Positions 31,720-39,062 of a stretch of 64,000 bases of DNA are shown one piece after another (within the stretch, counting starts at the first letter, position 1; every line of letters begins with the position of its first letter). The position numbers and the translations under genes are program-made. The notes beneath the pieces were generated by a model, which did no database searches, was not told where the DNA came from, and saw only the letters and a program-made list of their open reading frames with translations. Source of the DNA: an uncultured Oscillospiraceae bacterium (GTDB taxonomy: Bacteria; Bacillota; Clostridia; Oscillospirales; Ruminococcaceae). The stretch spans positions 300,083 through 364,082 of the forward strand of contig CAKSZX010000001.1 in the NCBI GenBank assembly GCA_934526065.1, written 5' to 3'.

Positions 31720-31977
31720 TTAGTTGTTTGTGTAAGGGAGCAAAGCAACATATCTTGCTCTCTTGATAGCTGTTGTCAAATGTCTCTGGTGATAAGCACA
31801 TGTACCTGTTACTCTTCTTGGCACAATCTTGCCTCTTTCAGTAACGTACTTTCTGAGCTTTGCAACATCTTTGTAATCAATGTATTCTGCCTTTTCGGCA
31901 CAGAAAGCGCAAACCTTTTTGCGGTTAGGTCTTCTTGCAGGGTGTCCGCCCTTGAATTCTCTATCGTTTCTTTCCAT
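31720..31977 (-). CDS. rpsR: 30S ribosomal protein S18
   Basis: 85 residues with the basic C-terminal RNA-binding region [27 protein letters not shown]. It is the zinc-binding (C+) form, with CAFC near residue 23 and a CAYH pair near residue 60. Last gene of the classical rpsF-ssb-rpsR operon. Only the zinc-containing copy is seen here; whether a zinc-free paralogue exists elsewhere is unknown. Confidence 0.97.
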   Translation of the reverse strand: MERNDREFKGGHPARRPNRKKVCAFCAEKAEYIDYKDVAKLRKYVTERGKIVPRRVTGTCAYHQRHLTTAIKRARYVALLPYTNN

Positions 31978-32005
31978 GGTTGGAATTTTCTCCTTTACTT
32001 AAATT

Positions 32006-32482
32006 TTAAAACGGTAAATCTCCGTCATCTGTTGATACTACCGAAAAACCGTCTAAATCCCCTGTTGAAAAGGAATTTGCAGACATTCTGTTTTCGGTCG
32101 CTCTCGGAGCAGGCTGTGTGTAACCTTGACTTGTGCCCATGCCCCGTGAGGCGCTGTTTCTGCTTTCTACAAAATAAACATTGTTAGCCACAACTTCAAA
32201 AGATGAAAGTTTTTTGCCGGTATCTCTGTCGGTGTACCGGTTTACCTGAATTGCACCGCTGAGACCGATCATATTACCTTTTACAAAATATCTCTGGACA
32301 AATTCACCGGTTGTACGCCACGCCACACATCTGATGAGGTCTGACGGATAAAAACCGTTTTCATCCTTTTTTGCGTTAGGTCTCTGAACCGAAATTACAA
32401 AAGAACAAACGCTTGTACCCTGTGGGGTCTGACGAAGTTCCGGGTCGGCGATAAGTCTGCCGACTAAACAAACAACATTCAT
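32006..32482 (-). CDS. ssb: Single-stranded DNA-binding protein
   Basis: 158 residues: N-terminal OB fold (MNVVCLVGRLIADPELRQT, SVCSFVISVQRP, WRTTGEFVQRYFVKGNMIG), a short glutamine/serine-rich linker and the acidic tail DDGDLPF that recruits replication and repair proteins. Middle gene of the rpsF operon, start after AAAGGAA. Confidence 0.97.
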   Translation of the reverse strand: MNVVCLVGRLIADPELRQTPQGTSVCSFVISVQRPNAKKDENGFYPSDLIRCVAWRTTGEFVQRYFVKGNMIGLSGAIQVNRYTDRDTGKKLSSFEVVANNVYFVESRNSASRGMGTSQGYTQPAPRATENRMSANSFSTGDLDGFSVVSTDDGDLPF

Positions 32483-32500
32483 TTTCGTATTCCTTTCAAA

Positions 32501-32779
32501 TTAAAGAGCAATGATCATTGAGCGCAAAACGCCGTCTGTAATTTTACTTACACGGTCAAGCTCTGCAGGGAAAGCAGCTTCACTTTCAAAAGTGAACAAA
32601 ACATAGTAGCCTTCAGCTTCTTTGTTGATAAGGTAAGCAAGCTTTCTCTTGCCCCATTCGTCAACTGAAGTCAATGTGCCGTTTTCTGAAATAAGTGTTG
32701 AAAACTTTTCAACGGTAGCTTTGATGGACTCTTCATCCTGCTTTGTGCTGATAACAAATATAGCTTCGTATTTCTGCAT
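32501..32779 (-). CDS. rpsF: 30S ribosomal protein S6
   Basis: 92 residues; N-terminal MQKYEAIFVISTKQDEES, central WGKRKLAYLINKEAEGYYVLFTFE and C-terminal KITDGVLRSMII, the S6 ferredoxin-like fold. First gene of the operon, with AAGGAGG upstream and a structured leader that probably mediates feedback by the S6:S18 pair. Confidence 0.97.
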   Translation of the reverse strand: MQKYEAIFVISTKQDEESIKATVEKFSTLISENGTLTSVDEWGKRKLAYLINKEAEGYYVLFTFESEAAFPAELDRVSKITDGVLRSMIIAL

Positions 32780-32851
32780 TAGTATTTACCTCCTTATGGA
32801 CTTTTCGGCCATGCCACTTTGACATGGCAAAGAGCGCTATTTTTAAATAGC
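32780..32851 (-). promoter_or_regulatory. Structured rpsF leader (candidate S6:S18 autoregulatory RNA)
   Basis: Leader of about 70 nt with two hairpins on the minus strand: GCTATTT/AAATAGC (32836-32851) and GCCATGTC/GGCATGGC with loop AAAGT (32808-32828), followed by CCGAAAAG just before the ribosome-binding site. CCGA next to a stem recalls the S6:S18 leader motif, but its GGAC partner is not evident. Confidence 0.5.
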
Positions 32852-32856
32852 AATTT

Positions 32857-32885
32857 ATTATACCAAACCCGGTAAAATAAGTCAA
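32857..32885 (-). promoter_or_regulatory. Promoter of the rpsF operon
   Basis: TTGACT (32885-32880) and TATAAT (32862-32857) on the minus strand with 17 bp between. Confidence 0.8.
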
Positions 32886-32901
32886 GTATTTTAAAGGCCG
32901 T

Positions 32902-32933
32902 TTTTAAAAAATAAGGCCGCTTTCGGCGACCTT
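32902..32933 (-). terminator. Terminator of the zinc-ribbon membrane protein gene
   Basis: On the minus strand AAGGTCGC pairs with GCGGCCTT (one G-U), loop CGAAA, followed by ATTTTTT. Confidence 0.75.
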
Positions 32934-32952
32934 TTTATTATTTTATATTAAG

Positions 32953-33879
32953 TTAGAAAAGCAAAAATACATAGAAAATATAAATTATCGCATACCGGCA
33001 AATAATGGCAATGCCCACCTTGCTTGGGCCGGATTGTTTTATTATTTTTTCGTGGTATTCGTTTTCGTCACGGCTTGTGGCTTTTAATTTATTTAAATCC
33101 TTTATAACATTTTTTCTGTAAAGAACATTAGCCTTAAAGCCGATATAAATATTTATCATTATTTCTAAGACGGAAAACAACAGAGCAACCGTTTCAATAC
33201 CCTTGAAATACAGCGGGGAAGTGGCAGGCAAAGCCCCTATCTGAACTGCGGAAACTATAAGGTTCGGCATACCGAGGAAACCGTTAATCAATGCCGTTAT
33301 AATAGCCCACTTACCCATTTTGCGGAATATAAACCACAGCGGCCGAAATAAAAACGCTGTGCCGTTAAAAGGTTTGTATTTAGGGTTGCTGTCCATTTTT
33401 TTGAATTTATAGATATAGTATCCGGCGTTGAAACCGATATATGCGGCGATGTCTTTTACCGGAACACCGTCAATTTCACCAGCCAACCGACGCTCCACCT
33501 GAGCCTTGTAATTTTCATTGTCAAAAGGTGAGCCAAACCGGCCGTTATTCGGATTTGCCGTTGCGTTATCATTTTGTGGCATTTCGCCGCCGGCAAGTTT
33601 TGTGCCGCAGTTTTCACAGAACAAGGTGTCCCGGGGCATCTTCCGACCGCAGTTAGGGCAGGTTATATCGGCAACATTCCGTTCATCGTTTACACCGGAG
33701 ATAAACAAAGGCTTCCACTCAAATCCGGTGCCGTGTTTGTCGGCGTTTACGCAACTGCCGTTTTTTGCCCAGCACCGTCTGTGATAAGGGGTGCCGCAAT
33801 CCGGGCAGACAACAATATCGTCATTTTCTTTAAAAGTCTCGCCGCACACAGGGCAAGTCTGATTTTTATAGTTAAACAT
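32953..33879 (-). CDS. RING-like/zinc-ribbon membrane protein with DUF2628 region
   Basis: 308 residues. N-terminal prokaryotic RING-like domain (CPVCGETFKENDDIVVCPDC, then HRRCWAKNGSC), a zinc ribbon (CPNCGRKMPRDTLFCENCG, about 75-95), an asparagine-rich linker, a GYF-like helix pair (DIAAYIGFNAGYYIYKFKKM), then a DUF2628 membrane region with three or four segments (WAIITALINGFLG; IYIGFKANVLYRKN; IAIICRYAIIYIFYVFLLF). The function of this architecture is unknown; it is common as a single gene in Clostridia. Own promoter and terminator. Confidence 0.82.
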   Translation of the reverse strand: MFNYKNQTCPVCGETFKENDDIVVCPDCGTPYHRRCWAKNGSCVNADKHGTGFEWKPLFISGVNDERNVADITCPNCGRKMPRDTLFCENCGTKLAGGEMPQNDNATANPNNGRFGSPFDNENYKAQVERRLAGEIDGVPVKDIAAYIGFNAGYYIYKFKKMDSNPKYKPFNGTAFLFRPLWFIFRKMGKWAIITALINGFLGMPNLIVSAVQIGALPATSPLYFKGIETVALLFSVLEIMINIYIGFKANVLYRKNVIKDLNKLKATSRDENEYHEKIIKQSGPSKVGIAIICRYAIIYIFYVFLLF

Positions 33880-33925
33880 AATACCAAATTACTCCCAAAT
33901 AATGCATTTTTATAGCATATTTTTT

Positions 33926-33954
33926 ATTATACATAAAAAAATCGCATATGTAAA
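33926..33954 (-). promoter_or_regulatory. Promoter of the zinc-ribbon membrane protein gene
   Basis: TTTACA (33954-33949) and TATAAT (33931-33926) on the minus strand, 17-bp spacer. Confidence 0.75.
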
Positions 33955-33965
33955 GAAACAAACAC

Positions 33966-33994
33966 TTTACTATATAAGATTTTTCAGCTATAAT
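33966..33994 (+). promoter_or_regulatory. Promoter of prfB
   Basis: TTTACT (33966-33971), 17 bp, TATAAT (33989-33994). Confidence 0.75.
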
Positions 33995-34031
33995 ATATAT
34001 AGCAAATAAATGTGAAATATTGGGGTAAATA

Positions 34032-35168
34032 ATGATAATAATTGATGATTATAAAAAAATATTAAATGATACAAGACCGCAGATTGCCGAATTGGCAAAG
34101 GGTCTTGGTTATGAAAGGCTTTCAAACGAAATCGAGGAGCTTGAAATGCACACTCACCAGCCTGATTTTTGGCAGAACCGGGAGAGGGCAAATTCCATTA
34201 TCGCAAAGATAAACGGATTAAAAAAGAAAAAAGACGGCATTGACAAGCTTAATTCCATGCGGGACGATTACGAAACTTTAATCGAAATGTACGAAGAAAT
34301 GGAAGATGAAGAACTTGAAAAAGAAATCGTTGAAATTTCCGATAAATTTGTACAGGCAGTTGAAAATTTGCGTCTTACCACACTTCTTACAGGCGAGTAC
34401 GATTCCAAAAACGCAATTATCACTCTCCATGCCGGTGAAGGCGGCACAGAGAGCCAGGACTGGTGTGAAATGCTTTTCAGAATGTACACAAGATATTGCA
34501 CATCTGTGGGTTACAAAACACAAACCGTTGATTATCTTGAAGGGGACGAGGCAGGTATAAAATCTGTTTCATTTACCGTAGAGGGTGAAAATGCCTACGG
34601 CTTTTTAAAGAGCGAACACGGCGTACACCGTCTTGTAAGGGTTTCGCCTTTTGACTCCAAGGGCAGAAGACACACATCTTTCGCCTCCTGCGAAGTTATG
34701 CCGGAAATTGAGGATGATATGGAAATCGTTATCAGAGATGAAGATATCAAGATGGATGTTTTCCGTTCTTCCGGTGCCGGCGGTCAGCACATCAACAAAA
34801 CATCATCTGCCGTAAGACTTACTCACTTGCCTACAGGTATAGTTGTTTCCTGTCAAACTCAGAGAAGCCAGTTACAGAACAGAGAGACCTGTATGAAGAT
34901 GCTCCGTTCAAAACTTGCGGAAATCAAAGAGAGAGAACACCTTGAAAAAATCGAAGATATCAAGGGCGTGCAGAAAGAAATTGCCTGGGGCAGCCAGATA
35001 CGCAGCTATGTATTTATGCCTTACACATTGGTTAAAGACCACCGCACAGGATATCAGGATTCAAGGGTTGATTCCGTAATGGACGGCAATATTCAGGGCT
35101 TTTTGAACGCATATCTCACCGCACGGAGTAAAGGCACATTGTCCGGCGACAGCGACGAGGATATGTAA
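34032..35168 (+). CDS. prfB: Peptide chain release factor 2
   Basis: Recognises UAA and UGA stop codons and releases the peptide. 378 residues with the stop-codon motif SPF in RVSPFDSKGRRHTSF (about 205-219) and the catalytic GGQ in GAGGQHINKT (about 249-251); AGEGGTESQDW near residue 137 is also typical. The reading frame is continuous: the programmed +1 frameshift with an in-frame UGA near codon 25 found in many bacteria is absent. The N-terminal stretch IIIDDYKKILNDTRPQIAEL is the usual first helix, so nothing is missing. Confidence 0.96.
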   Translation: MIIIDDYKKILNDTRPQIAELAKGLGYERLSNEIEELEMHTHQPDFWQNRERANSIIAKINGLKKKKDGIDKLNSMRDDYETLIEMYEEMEDEELEKEIVEISDKFVQAVENLRLTTLLTGEYDSKNAIITLHAGEGGTESQDWCEMLFRMYTRYCTSVGYKTQTVDYLEGDEAGIKSVSFTVEGENAYGFLKSEHGVHRLVRVSPFDSKGRRHTSFASCEVMPEIEDDMEIVIRDEDIKMDVFRSSGAGGQHINKTSSAVRLTHLPTGIVVSCQTQRSQLQNRETCMKMLRSKLAEIKEREHLEKIEDIKGVQKEIAWGSQIRSYVFMPYTLVKDHRTGYQDSRVDSVMDGNIQGFLNAYLTARSKGTLSGDSDEDM

Positions 35169-35184
35169 AAACAAAATAGACAAT

Positions 35185-35228
35185 AAAAAGGCGGATTTGT
35201 GATTTTATCCTTAAAAATCCGCCTTTTT
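35185..35228 (+). terminator. Terminator of prfB
   Basis: AAAAAGGCGGATTT pairs with AAATCCGCCTTTTT around a loop of about 15 bases. Confidence 0.85.
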
Positions 35229-35231
35229 CTA

Positions 35232-35260
35232 TTGAATAATAAAAAATAATGTGATATTAT
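35232..35260 (+). promoter_or_regulatory. Promoter of the cobalamin-riboswitch transcript
   Basis: TTGAAT (35232-35237), 17 bp, TATTAT (35255-35260). Confidence 0.7.
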
Positions 35261-35283
35261 AGCTTTACAATTTAAAAGTCGGC

Positions 35284-35395
35284 AGGGCCATAGGCTTTCT
35301 TGAGCAAAACTCTTGAATCAGGGGAAGGCGGTCAGAATCCGCCGCAACAGCCATTACCGTATGCGCTATGCGTTAAGTCGGGATGCCTGTCTGTC
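35284..35395 (+). ncRNA. Cobalamin (B12) riboswitch aptamer
   Basis: The conserved core is recognisable: AGGGGAAGGCGGTCAGAATC (35319-35338) with the GGTxAGAATCC element, GCCGCAACAGCCATTACCGT (35341-35360) matching the GCxxCxGCCACTGT-like segment, and AAGTCGGGATGCCTGTC (35375-35391), the B12-box 3' element. It is followed by a terminator (35458-35490), so the switch acts by transcription attenuation on the DUF4430 lipoprotein gene. Confidence 0.88.
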
Positions 35396-35436
35396 GATAC
35401 ATACGTTATCTGTTGTCTTGGGCAAAAGAAGGCAAA

Positions 35437-35525
35437 GTACCCACAAGGGGTTATTGCGCCTGTTTGCCTATGCAAGCGGGCTTTTATTTTGCCTATGTGA
35501 GTATGTGGTTGTGCCCTGACAGGGT
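35437..35525 (+). promoter_or_regulatory. Expression platform of the B12 riboswitch (terminator and possible anti-terminator)
   Basis: Terminator stem GCCTGTTTGC (35458-35467) with GCAAGCGGGC (35472-35481), two G-U pairs, loop CTAT, then TTTTATTTT. GTACCC (35437-35442) and GGGTAC (35520-35525) flank it and could form a competing structure. Confidence 0.7.
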
Positions 35526-35614
35526 ACGGGCGTAAACCGCATAATCACTTTTTAAGCTTTGGGTTTTAAATTAAAATCGACAAGGCAATAAAAATTATAC
35601 AGGAGATAAGAAAA

Positions 35615-36094
35615 ATGAAAAAATTATTATCATTGGCACTTTCACTTGCTTTGGTGCTCTCTTTTGCTGCTTGTTCAAACAGCGCATCCTCAACACCGGA
35701 TTCATCTTCCGCTGAGCAGTCATCTGTTTCACAGGCTGTTGAAGGCCTTTGGGCAACCGCCACTTACACGGAAAATGCCGAAGTAGGCGAGGGCGAAAAA
35801 ACTGTTGAAATGACAGTTACAGCAGAGGACAAGAGTGTTGTTATCACAGTAAAGACAGACGCCGAAACAGTAGGCGATATGCTTCGTGAAACAAGCATTG
35901 CCACAGGCAGTGAGAGCGATTACGGCCTTTTTGTTGACACCGTAAACGGCATTAAAGCCGATTGGGATACAGACCACACATACTGGGCTTTTTATGTAGA
36001 CGGCGAATTTTCAAACGTTGGCGTTGACAGCGTTGATATTCCTACAGACGGCCCACTTAACATTGCTTTTAATCTTGAAAAAGACAATGGTTGA
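35615..36094 (+). CDS. DUF4430 (transcobalamin-like) lipoprotein, B12-riboswitch controlled
   Basis: 159 residues. Lipoprotein signal peptide with lipobox LSFAAC (C20), a serine-rich linker (about 21-45), then one DUF4430 domain with TVGDMLRET, DYGLFVDTVNGI and HTYWAFYVDGEFSNVGVD. DUF4430 corresponds to the C-terminal beta domain of eukaryotic transcobalamin and intrinsic factor. With a cobalamin riboswitch upstream, the likely role is surface capture or binding of a corrinoid. No transporter genes are adjacent, so it would pass its ligand to a system encoded elsewhere. Strong GGAGAT ribosome-binding site. Confidence 0.85.
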   Translation: MKKLLSLALSLALVLSFAACSNSASSTPDSSSAEQSSVSQAVEGLWATATYTENAEVGEGEKTVEMTVTAEDKSVVITVKTDAETVGDMLRETSIATGSESDYGLFVDTVNGIKADWDTDHTYWAFYVDGEFSNVGVDSVDIPTDGPLNIAFNLEKDNG

Positions 36095-36115
36095 TTAAAA
36101 CAAATATTAAACCGA

Positions 36116-36159
36116 ATATGCACCTTGAAAGACAGACACTTTCGGAGGTGCATATTTTT
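36116..36159 (+). terminator. Terminator of the DUF4430 gene
   Basis: ATATGCACCT / AGGTGCATAT 10-bp stem extended by GAAAG/CTTTC inside, followed by TTTT. Confidence 0.85.
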
Positions 36160-36187
36160 ATAGGCATATATTTTGAAGAAGAAGCCG

Positions 36188-36292
36188 ATGGTCTTATTAA
36201 AGAAAAATGAGACAGAGCTTGTTACTGAAATAGCGGCGGTTGTTATTGTTGCGTTGGTTGTGCTTATGAAAAAGAGAAAAGCAGAAAACTAA
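36188..36292 (+). CDS. Possible small membrane peptide or gene remnant
   Basis: 34 codons from ATG at 36188 (in-frame TTG at 36173). After a polar start (VLLKKNETELVTE) comes a hydrophobic segment IAAVVIVALVVLM and the basic end KKRKAEN, like the C-terminal membrane anchor of a surface protein. No good ribosome-binding site, and it follows a terminator, so it may be the broken tail of a larger gene rather than a working microprotein. Confidence 0.3.
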   Translation: MVLLKKNETELVTEIAAVVIVALVVLMKKRKAEN

Positions 36293-36315
36293 TTAAACGG
36301 TAAATACAGCAAAAA

Positions 36316-36345
36316 CAAAGCCGAAATTATCGGCTTTGCTTTTTT
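36316..36345 (+). terminator. Terminator hairpin
   Basis: CAAAGCCGA / TCGGCTTTG, loop AATTA, followed by CTTTTTT. Confidence 0.8.
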
Positions 36346-36423
36346 GTGTGTAAAAAAGAGCGCAACCGTTTTATGGGGTTGCGCTTTTAATATACTATAT
36401 TATGTATAACAGCTTTTACGGGC

Positions 36424-36774
36424 TTATTTTACAACTGCAGTGCAGACAATTTCCAAAAGAAATTCTTCACCGGCAAGTTTTGCCTGAACACAGGCTCTTG
36501 TAGGCCGGTTTTCCTTTGAAACCCAAGCGTCGTAAACGCTGTTCATCTCGCCAAACAGCGACATATCAGCAAGGTAAAGGGTCATTGTAAGGATATGTTC
36601 TTTATCCGAGCCGTATTTGCTCAAAGTTTCTTCAATTCTCTCCAAAACTTCCGCTGTCTGCTGCTTGATGTCGCCGTCCGGGTTTTTGCAAACAAGGCCG
36701 GAAAGGTAGAGAATACCGTTGTTTTCAACAACTCTGGAATATCTTCCGTTTGGTTCGTATCTTTTAATTGACAT
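36424..36774 (-). CDS. RidA (YjgF/YER057c/UK114) family protein
   Basis: Family that deaminates reactive enamine/imine intermediates or binds small ligands. 116 residues from the ATG at 36774 (AAAGGAGAT upstream; an earlier in-frame ATG lacks one). Motifs: GRYSRVVENNGILYLSG, TAEVLERIEETLSKYGSD, LADMSLFGEMNSVYDAW and NRPTRACVQAKLAGEEFLLEI, with the conserved R in RPTRACV that binds the substrate carboxylate. Last gene of a three-gene minus-strand operon with a microprotein and an unknown protein. Confidence 0.9.
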   Translation of the reverse strand: MSIKRYEPNGRYSRVVENNGILYLSGLVCKNPDGDIKQQTAEVLERIEETLSKYGSDKEHILTMTLYLADMSLFGEMNSVYDAWVSKENRPTRACVQAKLAGEEFLLEIVCTAVVK

Positions 36775-36810
36775 AATTTTATCTCCTTTTATAATGGGTG
36801 TTCCCAAATT

Positions 36811-36948
36811 TTAACAAAAGTAATCCGGCTCATTATCGTCGATGTTGATGTACTCCGTCTTTGTGCGGCCGATTAAATAGTTTACGGCGGCACCGAAGAA
36901 CACGGCAAATGTGGCAAGAGCTGCAATAAGCTTGAATAATTTTTTCAT
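36811..36948 (-). CDS. 45-residue single-span membrane microprotein
   Basis: Small frame with GGAGG six bases before the ATG on the minus strand. Starts MKKLFK, then a hydrophobic stretch LIAALATFAVFFGAAVNYLI (about 7-26), a short basic turn GRTK and an acidic end with EYINIDDNEPDYF and a terminal cysteine. It could be a single-span membrane peptide or an uncleaved signal-anchor. It lies 13 bases after the upstream gene and 36 before the RidA start, so it is in the same operon. Function unknown. Confidence 0.65.
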   Translation of the reverse strand: MKKLFKLIAALATFAVFFGAAVNYLIGRTKTEYINIDDNEPDYFC

Positions 36949-36961
36949 AAAAACCTCCGCA

Positions 36962-37510
36962 TCAGTAATTTAGTATAACAAATGTTTCAAAATTGTCTTC
37001 CGGCTTGTAATTTTCCCCGGCCGGGGCACCGGCCAAGGCGCAAAAATCGCCGTTTTCAAAGGTTTTGACAAAATTGATTGTTATAACGCTTTTTTCTTCC
37101 GGCACTGTGTCAAACAGCTGTTTTATTTTATGCCGACTGATTGTAATCTGTCCGCACCAGTAAAAGCCCTGTTCGTCATTGGCTTTAAAACATTCAAGGT
37201 TTATTCCGTCGGCAGATATTTTTTCGCCGTCGGTAAAATAAACATTTTCCAAATTGTCAAAGCCGAAGTTCAAACAAAGTGTTTTGCCAAGTTCCGGGTT
37301 TAAGTTGAGATACAGTGATATGTCGGCATTTTTTTCCGGCTCGGCCGTAAAACAATATGTGCAAATTACCAAATCGGCGCCGTGAACATAGCTTTTTAAA
37401 TAGCAATAAACCATGTGTTCTTCGCACCGAGATTTGTAATTTGTAGCTTTAAATGCGCTTTGCGTATCCCAGGGGATTTGTCCCCGGCTTTTGTAAATAA
37501 TGTTTTGCAA
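36962..37510 (-). CDS. Protein of unknown function, possible CBM9-like beta-sandwich
   Basis: 182 residues from a TTG at 37510 (AGAGGT eight bases upstream). No signal peptide and no membrane segment. Rich in aromatic and beta-forming residues, with seven cysteines scattered through the chain; stretches such as ADISLYLNLNPELGKTLCLNF and GFYWCGQITISRHKIKQLF suggest a carbohydrate-binding family 9-like fold in a cytoplasmic setting. I do not recognise the family with certainty. First gene of the operon with the 45-residue membrane peptide and RidA. A TATAAT (37551-37546, minus) lies upstream. Confidence 0.6.
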   Translation of the reverse strand: MQNIIYKSRGQIPWDTQSAFKATNYKSRCEEHMVYCYLKSYVHGADLVICTYCFTAEPEKNADISLYLNLNPELGKTLCLNFGFDNLENVYFTDGEKISADGINLECFKANDEQGFYWCGQITISRHKIKQLFDTVPEEKSVITINFVKTFENGDFCALAGAPAGENYKPEDNFETFVILNY

Positions 37511-37665
37511 CTGTTTGACCTCTGTCGTTTAATTTCTTTAAAATTATTATACCACATTTTTCACCGTAAAGTACATAGCAATGAGAGAATTTTACAAAAA
37601 ATAAATATTTTATCGGTAAAAATTTATTTTTTGAGGCTGTAACGGCTAAAACACCTTATTTGCTA

Positions 37666-37694
37666 TTGAAATATTAAAAAATAAATGCTAAAAT
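37666..37694 (+). promoter_or_regulatory. Promoter of the rnf operon
   Basis: TTGAAA (37666-37671), 17 bp, TAAAAT (37689-37694), about 50 bases before rnfC. Confidence 0.7.
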
Positions 37695-37743
37695 ATGTAT
37701 TTGAAAAAGTGACCGAAAGGTCTTTTTAAGGAGGATTATATAA

Positions 37744-39060
37744 GTGGCAGTATTTAAAAAACTTGTTCGCAGTGCAAGCGGCGCAAAAGTGCCTCACAAC
37801 AAAAACACTGAGAACTGTGAAACTGTTAAAATGCCGGTGCCGAAAAGGGTTTCGGTTGCCATGTCAATGCACATTGGCGCTCCGGCAGTTGCTTGTGTAA
37901 AGAAAGGTACAGAAGTTAAGGTTGGCGATGTTATCGGCACAGCCGGCGGCTTTGTTTCCGCCCCGGTACATTCACCGGTTAGCGGCAAAGTTTTTGCTGT
38001 TGACGAACTTATGATGCCAAACGGTAATAAAACTCAGGTAGTTGTTATAGACACAGACGGCCGGCAGACCGTAAGTGAAAATGTTAAACCGCCGGTAGTT
38101 ACTGACTATGCAAGCTTTATCGAAGCAATTAAAGCCAGCGGACTTGTTGGTCTCGGCGGTGCAGGTTTCCCTGCAAGCGTTAAGCTCAGCCCAAAGAATT
38201 TGGACGATGTTGATACATTGATTATCAACGGCGCAGAGTGCGAACCTTACATCACGGCAGACTATCGTGAAATGATAGAAAACAGCGCAGATGTTATCGA
38301 GGGCGCAAAGGCTGTTAAGCAGTATCTTAACATTGCAAAGGTTGTTATCGCCATTGAGGCAAACAAGCCTGAGGCAATCAAAAAGATGAGCGAGCTTTGC
38401 AAAGGTCTTGACGGCTTTGAAGTTAAGACATTGCCAAGCGTTTACCCACAGGGCGCAGAAAAAATTCTTATCGAAAGCGTTACAGGCAAGGAAGTTCCTA
38501 AGGGCGGCTTGCCGGCAGATGTAGGCGTTATCGTTATGAATGTTGCCTCTGCAGGTTTTGTAGGCAGATACCTTGCAACAGGTATGCCTTTGATAACAAA
38601 GAGAATCACCGTTGACGGCGACGCTGTTGCAAAAGCACAGAATGTTGAAGTTGTAATCGGCACACCTATTAAGGATGTTATTGAATTTTGCGGCGGTTAC
38701 ACAGAAGAAGCCGGCAAAATTTTGTACGGCGGCCCGATGATGGGCACAGCTGTTTCAAGCGACGAAATGCCGATTTTGAAACAGACAAACGCCATTATAG
38801 TATTCGGCAGGGAAAAGGCAGTTTTGCCTGCGGCTAACCCATGTATTCGCTGCGGCAGATGTGTTGCCGCTTGCCCGATGGGTCTTGCACCTGTTGAAAT
38901 CGCCTTGGCTCTTTCAATTAAAGACGCAGACGCAATCAAAGAATTGTATGCCGACCTTTGTATGGAATGCGGCAGCTGCTCTTATGTTTGCCCGGCAAAA
39001 CGCCCGGTAGCCCAGACTATGAAAGAGGCAAAAGACTTTTTGAGAAAGGCGGCTAAATAA
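37744..39060 (+). CDS. rnfC: Rnf complex subunit C
   Basis: NADH/FMN and iron-sulfur subunit on the cytoplasmic face of the Rnf ferredoxin:NAD+ oxidoreductase. 438 residues from a GTG with AAGGAGG upstream. N-terminal barrel-sandwich domain (KRVSVAMSMHIGAPAVACV), nucleotide-binding region with LVGLGGAGFPASVKL near residue 136 and INGAECEPYITADYR, an SLBB-like segment, and two [4Fe-4S] motifs CIRCGRCVAACP (about 369-380) and CMECGSCSYVCP (about 408-419). First gene of rnfCDGEAB, the common clostridial order. Confidence 0.97.
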   Translation: MAVFKKLVRSASGAKVPHNKNTENCETVKMPVPKRVSVAMSMHIGAPAVACVKKGTEVKVGDVIGTAGGFVSAPVHSPVSGKVFAVDELMMPNGNKTQVVVIDTDGRQTVSENVKPPVVTDYASFIEAIKASGLVGLGGAGFPASVKLSPKNLDDVDTLIINGAECEPYITADYREMIENSADVIEGAKAVKQYLNIAKVVIAIEANKPEAIKKMSELCKGLDGFEVKTLPSVYPQGAEKILIESVTGKEVPKGGLPADVGVIVMNVASAGFVGRYLATGMPLITKRITVDGDAVAKAQNVEVVIGTPIKDVIEFCGGYTEEAGKILYGGPMMGTAVSSDEMPILKQTNAIIVFGREKAVLPAANPCIRCGRCVAACPMGLAPVEIALALSIKDADAIKELYADLCMECGSCSYVCPAKRPVAQTMKEAKDFLRKAAK

Positions 39061-39062
39061 GA

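Noticed and set aside
35300..35519. Short open frames inside the B12 riboswitch region
   Set aside because: They overlap the conserved RNA elements, have no ribosome-binding sites and match no protein pattern.
37711..37727. GACC-GAAA-GGTC followed by TTTTT before rnfC as a terminator
   Set aside because: The stem has only four pairs, too weak for a terminator; it may simply be leader sequence.
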